Notes under the pieces: model-generated
Database searches by the model: none
Seen by the model: the letters and a program-made list of their open reading frames with translations, nothing else
What the model was told of the DNA's origin: nothing
Shown here: positions 1 through 8,011 of the stretch, in pieces
Layout of the letters: each line of letters opens with the position of its first letter
Numbering within the stretch: position 1 is the first letter of the stretch
Translations under genes and position numbers: made by a program
Source of the DNA: CAYNSX01 sp964400165
Lineage (GTDB): Bacteria; Armatimonadota; Hebobacteria; CAYNSX01
DNA length: 27,655 nucleotides
Assembly: GCA_964400165.1 (NCBI GenBank)
Contig: CAYNSX010000034.1
Coordinates: 1 to 27,655, forward strand
Reading direction: 5' to 3'

Positions 1-1313
1 CGCAAGAGCGCATATGCGCGGCGCGCCAGCACCACGCGCCCGGCGAACCGACAATCGTACACTTCGCCGTCATCAGCCGGCCCATAGACCTCACGAAACA
101 CCTGCTGGAATGGCTGCCGCACGGCGCGGGACTGCAAGCGGTGCTGCCAGGGCGTCAGCAGCCCGCACGCCGCCAGCGACGCCGGATGCGCCGTGCGCAA
201 ATCGGGCGTGTCGCGACCGTCGAGCGCCCGCCCGTCCACATCGCGCAGCACCCCGGCCTCGAAGACGCCGAATTCCTCGCCGGCCTGCCACACCAGCCGG
301 TCGCAAACATCGGCCACGATCGGGTTCGCCCGCAAGACTTTCAGCGCCCTCTCACCGAAGGGCTCCTGCGCCGCCATCGCCGCCTCGAAGCGCGCCGCAA
401 AGCGCCGCGCAATTGCGCGCACCTCGTCTGCTGCGGCGCGCACCTCCGCAAACGCCGGGCTGCGCCGCACCGCGGCCGGGACCGCGCGCAAGGCGCCGCG
501 CTCGGTGTGCACAGACACCGCGGGCCGCCCGTTGCGCACTTGCAGGCGCACCGTGTACGGCGCTACCGGCCACACGCGCGCCGACTGGCCCTCGAACCCG
601 GCGTCGGGCCATGCGGCCGCCAGATCGACACGCCGCGCCAGCTCATCGACCGTCAGCCCGGTCCGCGCCGCCAAGGCCGCCAGCGCATCGGCGGCGGCCC
701 GCGCCACCGGGCGCGTCCCCGCACGATGCGCGATGAGCAGCGTCTCGAGCACTCGGGGTGCATGCGGCGCGTCCGCCGCCGGCAGCAACGCCAGCGCCCG
801 CAGCGCCGTCGGGTCGCCGTGCGCGGCGCGCTCCAACAACTCGTCCGCGCCCTCGCCGCGCTCCGCGCGCAACAGCGTCATCGCCGCGAGGGCCGCTTGG
901 CCACGTGGCACCCAATCCGATGCAGTCTGACCGGGGAAGTTCTCCAGCGCGCACCAGGCGGCGAGCAGGTCGTCGCCATGGGCGCGGAGCCCGTCACGCA
1001 CATCAGCCGCACTCTTGGTGAGTTGCAGAAACGCGGCCCGCCCGCCGAGCCGCACCCACGCCATCACGCCGCGCAGCGCGGCTCCGCCACTCGCCTGCGC
1101 CGCCGCTGGGGTTAGATTGGGCCGCAGCAGGGCGAGCAGAAGGCGCGTCTGCGGTGCGTACAACAGGAGCCGCCGCGCCAACGCCCGCCGGTCACCGGCG
1201 TAGCCGTCGCGCAGCGTGCGAAGCGCAGCGAGCGTGACACGCCCGCGCTCGATGCAGTCGAGCGCGGCGAAGAATGCAGTCGAAGTTGCGCGTGGCGAGT
1301 TCGGAGGCGGCAT
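1..1313 (-). CDS. DUF4132 (MolR-like) protein, C-terminus beyond window
   Basis: This minus-strand frame is open from an ATG at 1313 to the window edge (437 residues seen) and has an in-frame TAG just upstream at 1343-1341, so 1313 is the first usable start. The N-terminal part (to about residue 230) is Ala/Leu-rich and helical, compatible with HEAT-like repeats (for example ELLERAAHGDPTALRALALL). The last 50 visible residues carry TPWQHRL, QPFQQVFREVYG and RFAGRVV, which match the conserved QPFxQxxREVY block of DUF4132/MolR-type proteins as I remember them. The biochemical role of that family is not settled. It begins 37 bp after the stop of the secreted protein at 1350 and may be the last gene of an argS-led transcript. 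The long open frames on the plus strand over 14-1115 are antisense shadows. Family call is fairly good; function is unknown. Confidence 0.72.
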   Translation of the reverse strand, partial: MPPPNSPRATSTAFFAALDCIERGRVTLAALRTLRDGYAGDRRALARRLLLYAPQTRLLLALLRPNLTPAAAQASGGAALRGVMAWVRLGGRAAFLQLTKSAADVRDGLRAHGDDLLAAWCALENFPGQTASDWVPRGQAALAAMTLLRAERGEGADELLERAAHGDPTALRALALLPAADAPHAPRVLETLLIAHRAGTRPVARAAADALAALAARTGLTVDELARRVDLAAAWPDAGFEGQSARVWPVAPYTVRLQVRNGRPAVSVHTERGALRAVPAAVRRSPAFAEVRAAADEVRAIARRFAARFEAAMAAQEPFGERALKVLRANPIVADVCDRLVWQAGEEFGVFEAGVLRDVDGRALDGRDTPDLRTAHPASLAACGLLTPWQHRLQSRAVRQPFQQVFREVYGPADDGEVYDCRFAGRVVLARRAYALL

Positions 1314-1349
1314 CGCGGACCTGTCCCGCGCCCCCGCCCACTATGCACG

Positions 1350-2141
1350 CTACGGCAGCGGAAGACTTGTGAATTCGTACGGGGAAACGGTCACACCGTC
1401 GAAGCGCGTGCACTGATAGCGCAGGGCGCCGGGCTTTGCGCTCTCGGGAATCGGAAAGAAGCAGTCGACAAACACGACATGCTTGGCGCTCTCGTCCCCG
1501 TGGGTGATCCGCAGGTTGGACGCCGGCCAGCGGGTGCCGGCAGAATCGAGCAGGTCCACCCGGTCGTCGCTCCACTCCACTGCTCCGGCCTCGTCCGGCG
1601 CCGTGCGCTCCACGCGGCCGGAGAAAAACCAGCGCCGCTCCTCACCGACCCGCGCCGGCGACAGCCAGGTGACGCGCAGGGTCACTTCGCCGACTGTCCC
1701 CGTCGCCCCCACGGGCTGCGCCAGGTCGCTCACCTCCACCGTGAACTCCCGCCGCTTCTGATAGTGCACCACCGCGCCGCGCAGCCGCACGGTCGTGCCC
1801 GGCCCGGGCGCGCCGTCAAATTCGAAATCGTATTCCGCCTCATCCGCCTCCAGCGCCCGGCGCATCACCCGCACCAGCGGAAATTCGAGCCCCTCCGCCG
1901 TCGCCAGCGAGAGGCCCCGCGCCGGGTCGAGCAGGTGGTCGATGACACCGGATCGCGCCGCCGAAAGGCGGCAAGTCACCACGACGCGCGGGTGCGGCTC
2001 GCCCTCGCCGTTCAGGTCGATCCGCCGGGCCGTGGACACCACCGCAACAGACAAGTCGCCAATCGTGACGGACGGCGGCGCGGCGCGCACCGACGCCGCG
2101 CCGACCGCGACCAGCAGCGCCAGTCCGAAAACGCGCGCCAT
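1350..2141 (-). CDS. Secreted beta-rich protein of unknown function
   Basis: 263 residues. The start ATG overlaps the TGA of argS (ATGA at 2141), which indicates translational coupling. Residues 1-20 form a signal peptide (MARVFGLALLV core, likely cleavage after VRA before APPS), so the mature protein is exported. There is no lipobox cysteine at the cleavage site. The mature part alternates short hydrophobic strands (VTIGDLSVAVVS, RVVVTCRLSAA, GEVTLRVTWLSP, VVFVDCFFPIP) in the manner of an immunoglobulin-like or all-beta fold, with only two or three cysteines (CRLS, DCFF, QCTRF). I do not recognise a named family. It lies between argS and the DUF4132 gene on the same strand. An upstream extension in the same frame to 2264 overlaps argS and is rejected because the signal peptide starts at 2141. 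Confidence 0.72.
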   Translation of the reverse strand: MARVFGLALLVAVGAASVRAAPPSVTIGDLSVAVVSTARRIDLNGEGEPHPRVVVTCRLSAARSGVIDHLLDPARGLSLATAEGLEFPLVRVMRRALEADEAEYDFEFDGAPGPGTTVRLRGAVVHYQKRREFTVEVSDLAQPVGATGTVGEVTLRVTWLSPARVGEERRWFFSGRVERTAPDEAGAVEWSDDRVDLLDSAGTRWPASNLRITHGDESAKHVVFVDCFFPIPESAKPGALRYQCTRFDGVTVSPYEFTSLPLP

Positions 2142-3712
2142 CACATCCGGTCGGGCGCGGAGACGCCGAGCAATCCGAGCGTCTGCTGCAACACCACTTG
2201 CGCCGCCGCCACCAGCACGCACCGCGCCGTCTCGATGCGCGGTTCCTCGCCGAGCACGCGGCACTCGGTGTAGAACGCGTGAAACGCACTGGCCAAGTCG
2301 TGCCCGTAGCGCGTTAGGTGGTGCGGCTCATACGACTGCGCCGACTCCAGCACCATCTCCGGGAAATCCGCCAGAACGCGCTGCAAACGCAATTCCGTCG
2401 GCCGGCGCAACACCGACAGGTCGGCGTGCTCCGGGTCGGGCGCCCCGGCGCCGCGCTCCTGCGCCTCGCGGAAGATGCTGCAGCAGCGCGTGTGTGCGTA
2501 CTGCGCATAGTAGACCGGGTTATCGAGACTCTGTTTCTTCGCCAGTTCCAGGTCGAAGTCCACCGGCGTCTCGGCAGCGCGGGACAGCATAAAGAACCGC
2601 GTCGCGTCGCGGCCGACCTCGTCGAGCACTTCGTCGAGCGTGACGAACTCGCCCGCCCGCGTGGACATGCGCACCGGCTCACGCCCGCGGTACAGGTTGA
2701 CCAACTGGTGAATGATGATGTGCAAGTCGTCGGGGTTATACCCCATCGCCGCCACCGCGGCCTTCGTCCGCTGCACATAGCCGTGATGGTCAGCGCCCCA
2801 GATGTCGATCAGCAGGCCGAACCCGCGCTCGAACTTGTCGCGGTGATAGGCGACATCGGAGGCGAGATAGGTCGGCGCGCCCGTCGCGCGGAGCAGTACG
2901 CGGTCTTTATCGTCGCCCCACTGCGTCGAGCGCAGCCAGGTGGCGCCCTCCTGCTCGTACGCGTACCCCGCTCGCAGCAACTCGGCGATGGCCAGTTGCA
3001 CGCTGCCGCTCCGATGATACGACGCCTCGCTGGCGAAGGAATCGTACTGAATGCCGAAGCGCTCCAGCGTCGCCTTGATGCCGGTCAGCAGCCGGGCGAT
3101 GCCCCACTGCGCCAATTCCGTCGTGTGCGCATCGAGGTCGGCGACCGCGGCGGCCATTGCCGGGTCCTGCAACAACTCCCGCGCCAGGTCGCGCACATAC
3201 TCGCCCTGATAGCCGCCCTCGGGGACCGCGGCGTCTTGCCCCAACTCCTGCCGGCAGCGCGCCGCCAGCGACAACCCGAACTTCTGCACCTGCGTCCCCG
3301 CCGGTTCATCGTTGAGGTAATACTCCCGCGACACGGCGAAGCCGGAGAATGCGAGCAGACTCGACAGCGCGTCGCCGAGGGCGCCGCCGCGGCCGTTGGC
3401 GACGGTCATCGGCCCGGTCGGATTCGCCGAGACGAATTCCACCAACACGGTGCGCCCCTGGCCGAGATCGTTGCGCCCGTACAGCGAGCCGAGCCGCAGG
3501 ATGTTGGCCGTCGTTTCGTGCAGCCAGTCCGGCGACAGCGCCAGGTTGATGAACCCCGGCGGCGCCGCGACCGCGCGCTCGAGAAACTCGGTGCCGCCGA
3601 GGCGTTCAATCAGCGCCGCGGCGAGTTCCAGCGGCGGGCGGCCGACTCGGCGCGCCAGTTGCAGAGCCAGATTGGTGGCGAAGTCGCCGAGGTCCGGCGA
3701 CGGCGGCGCCAT
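2141..3712 (-). CDS. argS: Arginyl-tRNA synthetase, main part (lacks in-frame N-terminus)
   Basis: Cytoplasmic class I synthetase that charges tRNA-Arg. From the ATG at 3712 it is 523 residues, starting inside the N-terminal Add1 domain (DLGDFATNLALQLARR). The ATP-binding HIGH block is SANPTGPMTVANGRGG (about residues 96-110), with TVAN replacing the usual HxGH. The KMSKS block is RMSTRAGEFVTL (about 348-359), a variant found in other bacterial ArgRS. The ADHHGY block and the C-terminal DALR-type anticodon domain ending in LLGVSAPDRM are intact. About 40 residues expected at the N-terminus lie upstream in another frame (separate entry). The stop of that piece and this ATG overlap as TGATG, so reinitiation is possible. 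Otherwise a single-base indel or sequencing error splits a normal gene of about 565 residues. Identity is certain; the start is not. Confidence 0.93.
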   Translation of the reverse strand: MAPPSPDLGDFATNLALQLARRVGRPPLELAAALIERLGGTEFLERAVAAPPGFINLALSPDWLHETTANILRLGSLYGRNDLGQGRTVLVEFVSANPTGPMTVANGRGGALGDALSSLLAFSGFAVSREYYLNDEPAGTQVQKFGLSLAARCRQELGQDAAVPEGGYQGEYVRDLARELLQDPAMAAAVADLDAHTTELAQWGIARLLTGIKATLERFGIQYDSFASEASYHRSGSVQLAIAELLRAGYAYEQEGATWLRSTQWGDDKDRVLLRATGAPTYLASDVAYHRDKFERGFGLLIDIWGADHHGYVQRTKAAVAAMGYNPDDLHIIIHQLVNLYRGREPVRMSTRAGEFVTLDEVLDEVGRDATRFFMLSRAAETPVDFDLELAKKQSLDNPVYYAQYAHTRCCSIFREAQERGAGAPDPEHADLSVLRRPTELRLQRVLADFPEMVLESAQSYEPHHLTRYGHDLASAFHAFYTECRVLGEEPRIETARCVLVAAAQVVLQQTLGLLGVSAPDRM

Positions 3713-3840
3713 CAGGGTGGCGGCGGGACTTCGATCTCGGGTCCGACGATTTCGCGCGCCGCCTGCTCGAGGGCTTCGGCGAGCGCCTCGCGCATGCCGC
3801 GGGTGCCGGTCTCCGTGGGGACTGCGGGCGGGCGCGTCAT
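3712..3840 (-). CDS. Out-of-frame N-terminal segment of ArgRS
   Basis: An ATG at 3840, preceded by an AAGGG ribosome-binding site 8 nt upstream, opens a 42-codon frame containing GMREALAEALEQAAREIV and GPEIEVPPPP, then TGA at 3714-3712. This is just what should precede DLGDFATNLA in a bacterial ArgRS (helical Add1 start, then PEIEVPxxPxxGDFATN). The downstream synthetase continues in a different frame, its ATG overlapping this stop by one base (TGATG). The combined length, 42 plus 523 residues, is normal for the family. Either a one-base change near 3712-3725 broke the gene, or the read or assembly has an error, or the enzyme is made by reinitiation or frameshifting. The GC-rich CCGCCGCCACCC run at the junction makes an indel easy to imagine. 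Confidence 0.7.
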   Translation of the reverse strand: MTRPPAVPTETGTRGMREALAEALEQAAREIVGPEIEVPPPP

Positions 3841-3926
3841 CGCGGAACCCTTCGTCGTGCGTTGCGCAGCGTACGCGGCGTATGCTACCATTCACTTCGC
3901 CACCCCGCCACTTGATCGGAGCCGCC
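3841..3926. promoter_or_regulatory. Divergent argS/rpmB intergenic region
   Basis: These 86 bp separate the argS start (minus) from rpmB (plus) and must hold both promoters unless rpmB is read from further away. The best -10-like hexamer for the plus strand is TATGCT at 3881-3886. A TTGCGC lies 14 bp upstream, which is too close for a classic -35, so the promoter assignment is weak. A Shine-Dalgarno-like CGGAG lies just before the rpmB GTG. Confidence 0.3.
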
Positions 3927-4142
3927 GTGGCCCGCGTCTGTGACATCTGCGGCAAGAAGCCGCTCTATGGCAACAGTGTCAGCCACTCGCATGTGCGCAC
4001 GCGCCGGCGCTGGCTGCCCGGTCTGCGCCCGGTGCATGTGCTGGTGAAGGGCGAGCGGACGCGCATCAAGGCCTGCACCAGCTGCATCAAGAGCGGCCGC
4101 GTCGTCAAAGCCGCCAAGAAGCGCGTCGTCCCCGCCGCCTAA
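3927..4142 (+). CDS. rpmB: 50S ribosomal protein L28
   Basis: 71-residue protein of the large ribosomal subunit. It starts at a GTG (VARVCDICGKKP) with CGGAG 6 nt upstream. The usual L28 landmarks are present: GNSVSHSHVRTRRRW near residues 14-28, PGLRPV, and the C-terminal TRIKACTSCIKSGRVVKA. Two CxxC pairs (CDIC at about 5-8 and CTSC at about 54-57) make it a zinc-binding (C+) L28. Length fits the family. It stands alone, divergent from argS, with a pyrimidine tract beyond its stop. A much longer upstream reading frame (from 3396) is antisense to argS and is not used. Confidence 0.97.
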   Translation: MARVCDICGKKPLYGNSVSHSHVRTRRRWLPGLRPVHVLVKGERTRIKACTSCIKSGRVVKAAKKRVVPAA

Positions 4143-4146
4143 CCCG

Positions 4147-4214
4147 CCTCTCTTTCCCCTTTCCTCTTTTCCCTTTTTCCTCTTTTCCTTTTTCCCCCCC
4201 GCTCTTCTCTCTCC
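4147..4214. repeat. Polypyrimidine tract
   Basis: 54 consecutive pyrimidines at 4147-4200 (runs such as TTTTCCCTTTTTCCTC), then one G, then 13 more pyrimidines to 4214. The motif CCTCTTTTCC recurs with slight changes. It lies 4 bp after the rpmB stop and about 115 bp before the SLH protein start. No hairpin plus U-tract is present, so it is not an obvious intrinsic terminator. The rest of 4215-4329 shows no gene or clear promoter. Confidence 0.85.
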
Positions 4215-4329
4215 ACAGGAGTTCCAGCCCCGCCCTCGAACCTGACTGGCATCCGCTCGGGAGGGTGGAGCCATACCTGGGTTCTCACGACGGGACCCCG
4301 CGGGCCGAATCGGTTGTGCTTCACGCGCC

Positions 4330-6624
4330 GTGTTCGCGCTCGCCGCGGTCGTTGCGTTGCTCAAACTCGAAGCGCGGCCGGATAGTGGCGCGGGCACGCA
4401 CACGCTCACCGGCCCCGTCACGCTCAACTGGAGCGCGCGCCTGGATGGATCGGCGCACGGCGACGACGCCCCCCTGGCCGCCGCGGCCACCAGTGACGGC
4501 TCGCTCGTCATCGCGGCCGGCGCCGGCGTCGCCGATGCCGCGCACGGCACGGACTTCCTCACCGTCGCCTTCAATACGAACAACGGCAGCGTCGCCTGGT
4601 CGAAGTCCTTTGACGGCAACGCCCACCTCGGCGATGGCGCTGCCGGCCTCGCCCTCAATCCGGCGGAGACCGCGGTGATGGTAACCGGCACCGCCCGCGG
4701 CGCCAGCAGCGCCGATTACACGACCCTTGCCTACGATCGATCCACCGGCGCCCCGCAATGGACGAGCGCCTACGATGGCCCGGTGCATGGGGACGATGTG
4801 GCGCGCGGCGTCTGCGTCGATCCTGCGGATGGCACCGTGTTCGTGACCGGTGAAAGCGCTGGCGACGGGACGCTCCTCGACATCGCCACGACCGCGCTCG
4901 ACCCTGCGGACGGCGACCCGCTGTGGACCACCCGCTACGACGGTCCCGGGACGATGAACGACATCGGCTGGGCCGTCGCGTGCGCGCCGGATGGCGGTCG
5001 TGTCTTCGTCGCGGGCGAAAGCCACGGCGGCGCCTCGGGCACGGACGCCGTGGTTCAAGCGCTCGACGCCGCCACTGGCGCGCCAGAATGGCTGGCGCGC
5101 TATGACGGGCCCGCGCACAGCGCGGACCGACTGACCGTGATCGCGGTCAGCCCCGATGGCGCGCACAGTTTCGCCGCTGGGCGCAGCCGTGACGCGAGCG
5201 GCCGCTTTGACTTGCTTGTGCTCGCCGTCGACGCAGACACCGGGGAAATCGACTGGGCAACGCGCTACAACGGCAGCGTGAACGGCGATGACGCCGCCAC
5301 CGGCCTGGCGGTATCGCCCGACAGCGGAACCGTGTTCGTGACCGGCTGGAGCGCGGGGTTCGGAACGGGCCTGGACTTCGTGACTCTGGCGCTCGACGCC
5401 GTGAATGGCCAGGCGCAATGGACGAAACGGTTCGACGGCCTCGCGCACGGCGACGACTCTGCGCGCGGCCTCGCGCTTCGCTCCGGCGGCGGGCTGCTCC
5501 TGGTCACGGGCGACAGCGCCGGCGCGGCCGGCCCCGCGGACTTGATGACGGTGGCCTATGAGACGGGGAACGGCACCGTTCTGTGGTCGGCCCGGTTCGA
5601 CGGCCCGGATGCCGCATCAGACATCGGCCGCGCCGTGTTAGCGCTGCCCGACCTGGCAACCACTGTGGTGATCGGTGAAAGCGCCACTGCCGACACTTCA
5701 CGCGATTTCGCCGCCATCGCGTACCGCGACGCCTTCGGCGTCTCGCTGCGGGCGCCCATCCCAGGCGCCCTGCTCTTTGCGCAGGGGAGCGGGCTCGCCG
5801 CCGTCTTCGCGCCGCCGACGCCGGTATCGGCGGTCACGCTGTGGGGCAACCATCCCGCCCTGGGCGATGTCTCGCTGGCGACGCAAGCGACACCCGATCC
5901 GGACACGGGCGACTACGCGCTGCCCTGGAACACCCTGGTCGACTGCCAGCATGAAGGCCAGTGGACGCTGTGGGCGGTCGCCGCCGATTCGGGGTCGCAA
6001 ACCGCGCACAGCGACCCCATCACCGTCACTGTGGACAATGTCACCTTCCCCGATGTGCCCTGCTCGCACTTCGCCTGGCGCTTCGTGGAAGCGGTCACGC
6101 GAGCCGGCATCGCGTCGGGATTTCCCGACGGCACTTACAAGCCTGACTCGCTGGTCAACCGCGGCGCCATGGCCGTCTTCATGAGCCGTGCCGCCGATCT
6201 GACCACAGATGATTTCGCTTCGTTCACCCCGCCCGCGTGCGGGAGTGAGTCTTTCAACGATGTCGCCTGCACGCACTCCTCATTCAAGTTCATCGAGTAT
6301 GTTGCGGCGAAGGGGATTGCGTCGGGGTTCCCCGATGGCACTTACAAACCCGGCAACTCGGTGAACCGCGGTGCCATGGCCGTGTTTCTGTCGCGTCTCC
6401 GCGACCTCGTCGACGGGGACCTGGCGGCGTTCACGCCGCCAGCGTGCGGCAGCGAGTCCTTCCCCGATGTCCCCTGCGGCCACGCCTCCTACAAGTTCAT
6501 CGAGTATGTGAAGGCGAAGGGCATTGCGGCCGGGTACGCCGACGGATCTTACAAGCCAAACCTTGTCGTCACCCGCGGCCAGATGGCGGTGTTTGTTTCG
6601 CGAGCCGCCTCACTACCGCTCTAG
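4330..6624 (+). CDS. Surface beta-propeller protein with three C-terminal SLH repeats
   Basis: 764 residues. Residues ~20-470 consist of about eight repeats of 50-57 residues with the pattern G-x-VFVTGESAG, DFxTxALDxxxG, xWxxRYDGP, HGDDxARG, as in SBBP/quinoprotein-like beta-propellers. An Ig-like stretch follows (about 480-575, APIPGALLF to PITVTVDN). Then come three SLH repeats of about 65 residues, each with FxDVxCxH, F(I/V)E, GIA(S/A)G(F/Y)xDGxYKP and NRGAMAVFxSR. SLH repeats bind cell-wall polymers, so the protein is probably tethered at the surface. The N-terminus is short and weak: GTG at 4330 is the only standard start after an in-frame TGA at 4243, giving MFALAAVVALL without a basic n-region and without a good ribosome-binding site. 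The true start may be non-canonical or lost by a small indel. Confidence 0.88.
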   Translation: MFALAAVVALLKLEARPDSGAGTHTLTGPVTLNWSARLDGSAHGDDAPLAAAATSDGSLVIAAGAGVADAAHGTDFLTVAFNTNNGSVAWSKSFDGNAHLGDGAAGLALNPAETAVMVTGTARGASSADYTTLAYDRSTGAPQWTSAYDGPVHGDDVARGVCVDPADGTVFVTGESAGDGTLLDIATTALDPADGDPLWTTRYDGPGTMNDIGWAVACAPDGGRVFVAGESHGGASGTDAVVQALDAATGAPEWLARYDGPAHSADRLTVIAVSPDGAHSFAAGRSRDASGRFDLLVLAVDADTGEIDWATRYNGSVNGDDAATGLAVSPDSGTVFVTGWSAGFGTGLDFVTLALDAVNGQAQWTKRFDGLAHGDDSARGLALRSGGGLLLVTGDSAGAAGPADLMTVAYETGNGTVLWSARFDGPDAASDIGRAVLALPDLATTVVIGESATADTSRDFAAIAYRDAFGVSLRAPIPGALLFAQGSGLAAVFAPPTPVSAVTLWGNHPALGDVSLATQATPDPDTGDYALPWNTLVDCQHEGQWTLWAVAADSGSQTAHSDPITVTVDNVTFPDVPCSHFAWRFVEAVTRAGIASGFPDGTYKPDSLVNRGAMAVFMSRAADLTTDDFASFTPPACGSESFNDVACTHSSFKFIEYVAAKGIASGFPDGTYKPGNSVNRGAMAVFLSRLRDLVDGDLAAFTPPACGSESFPDVPCGHASYKFIEYVKAKGIAAGYADGSYKPNLVVTRGQMAVFVSRAASLPL

Positions 6625-6630
6625 CGCCGC

Positions 6631-7251
6631 CTACCCGTTGTCGCTGTGCTCGCGTTCCTCTTCGGCGCTCGGCCCGATTTCGAGCGCGCCCAACTCCTCG
6701 AGCGACGGCTCGGCGCTGAATTCGGGCGGCAGCAAATCCGCAAACTGCTCGAGCGGCGGCAATTCCGTGAGTGATTGGAGCCCGAAGCGCTCCAGGAACA
6801 ACGGCGTTGTGCGATACAGCCAGGGCCGCCCGGGCGCTTCGCGCCGCCCCGCCAGTTCGCAGAGTTCGTGCTCGATCAGCGTCTGCAGCGTGGCGGAACT
6901 GTCCACCCCGCGGATCGATTCGATTTCGGCGCGCGTCACCGCCTGCCGGTAGGCGACCACCGCCAGCGTCTCCATCGCCGGGCGCGAGAGACGCACCTTC
7001 AACTCCGGCCGCAGCTGCGCCACCAATTCTGCGTACTGCGGCTGCGTCGCCATCCGATAGCCGCCGCCCACCTGCACCACCTGAATGCCGCGGTCGTGAT
7101 ACTCCTCGCCCAGCCGCGTAATCAGCCGGCCGACCTCGCCGAGGCTGACTTCGAGCAATTCGGCCAGGCGCTCCGCGGTCAGCGGGACCGGCGCTGCGAA
7201 GAGCAGCGCCTCGAGCGTGGGCAGCGCGTTCGTGTCAGTTGCGGTCGCCAT
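6631..7251 (-). CDS. scpB: Segregation and condensation protein B
   Basis: 206 residues from the ATG at 7251 (MATATDTNALPTLEALLFAA). ScpB is the winged-helix kleisin partner that dimerises and binds ScpA in the SMC condensin complex, acting on the nucleoid. Landmarks: the N-terminal LEALLFAAPVPLT, EYHDRGIQVVQVGGGYRMAT, LSRPAMETLAVVAYRQAVTRAEIESIRGVD and the second winged helix with GRPWLYRTTPLFLERFGL. An acidic tail (EEEREHSDNG) closes the protein. Its start overlaps the end of scpA by 17 bp, so the two are translated together. The frame also extends to 7341 inside scpA, but the added residues are not ScpB-like. It is convergent with the SLH gene, whose stop is 6 bp away. Confidence 0.95.
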   Translation of the reverse strand: MATATDTNALPTLEALLFAAPVPLTAERLAELLEVSLGEVGRLITRLGEEYHDRGIQVVQVGGGYRMATQPQYAELVAQLRPELKVRLSRPAMETLAVVAYRQAVTRAEIESIRGVDSSATLQTLIEHELCELAGRREAPGRPWLYRTTPLFLERFGLQSLTELPPLEQFADLLPPEFSAEPSLEELGALEIGPSAEEEREHSDNG

Positions 7252-8011
7252 AGAGCACCACTTCTCCCCAGAGTCCGTTCTGCACCGCGCGCACTTCGCG
7301 CCGGTGCGCCATTTCCAAGATGACCAGGAACACCATCGCAATCTCCCAGCGGCTCGCCGCTTCCGGCATCAGCGCCAGCAGCGACACGCCTTGCGGCCCG
7401 GCGCGCCGCAGCAGCACCTGCACGCGCCCCAGCATCTGCCGAAACGAGACGCGCGGCGGCGGCGGCGCCAAATCGGTTGCCGCCACGGCGCGGGTCAGCA
7501 CATCGCACATCGTCGCCCATACCCACAACGCCGCTTTCGGCCGCACCGCCAGCACCCGCCGCACCGGCATCCCCTCCTCGTCGGCGCGGAACACCACCTG
7601 TCGGAACTCGTCCTCGCGCCGCCGCAGCGCCTCCGCCGCCAGGCGGAATTGCTCGTAGACGAGCAGCCGCTCGGCAAGCGCGCGCCGCGGGTCCTCTTCC
7701 TCTTCCTCATCCTCGTCCGCCAGCGCCGGCGGCCGCGGCAGCAGCGACCGTGACTTCCACTCCATCAGCGTCGCCGCCATCACCAGGAAATCGCCGCTGA
7801 TGTCCAGGTCGAGCCCGTCGAGCGCCGCCAGATAGTCGAGGTATTGTGCGGTCAGTTGCGCCAGCGGCAAATCGAAAATGTCGAATTTCTGCGAGCGCAC
7901 CAGGTGCAGCAGCAGATCGAGCGGCCCTTCGAAAATGGGCAGGTGGACGATGTAGCCGCGGCCCGTGGGGTCGCGGTCGTCGAGTTCGGCGATGGTGTCG
8001 GTCGGGGTCAT
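7235..8011 (-). CDS. scpA: Segregation and condensation protein A (kleisin)
   Basis: 258 residues from the ATG at 8011, which overlaps the trpS stop as ATGA. ScpA bridges the SMC heads and binds ScpB. The N-terminal signature GYIVHLPIFEGPLDLLLHLVRSQ, then FDIFDLPLAQLTAQYLDYL and GDFLVMAATLMEWKSRSLLP, is diagnostic. A very acidic linker (about residues 110-120, DEDEEEEEDP) precedes the variable middle. The C-terminal winged helix contains RWEIAMVFLVILEMAHRREV. The frame remains open upstream to 8206 through trpS, but that stretch is out-of-frame trpS coding. trpS, scpA and scpB form an overlapping run, so they are probably co-transcribed. Confidence 0.96.
   Translation of the reverse strand: MTPTDTIAELDDRDPTGRGYIVHLPIFEGPLDLLLHLVRSQKFDIFDLPLAQLTAQYLDYLAALDGLDLDISGDFLVMAATLMEWKSRSLLPRPPALADEDEEEEEDPRRALAERLLVYEQFRLAAEALRRREDEFRQVVFRADEEGMPVRRVLAVRPKAALWVWATMCDVLTRAVAATDLAPPPPRVSFRQMLGRVQVLLRRAGPQGVSLLALMPEAASRWEIAMVFLVILEMAHRREVRAVQNGLWGEVVLYGDRN

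Noticed and set aside
141..1115. Plus-strand open frames of 240-324 codons at the window start
   Set aside because: Antisense to the DUF4132 protein, which has family motifs; compositionally these are shadow frames.
2318..3943. 541-codon plus-strand open frame
   Set aside because: Antisense shadow of argS, with no recognisable domain.
4265..4678. 137-codon frame with GTG start upstream of the SLH protein
   Set aside because: Out of frame with the propeller repeats and without a signal peptide; the plus-strand propeller frame is clearly the coding one.
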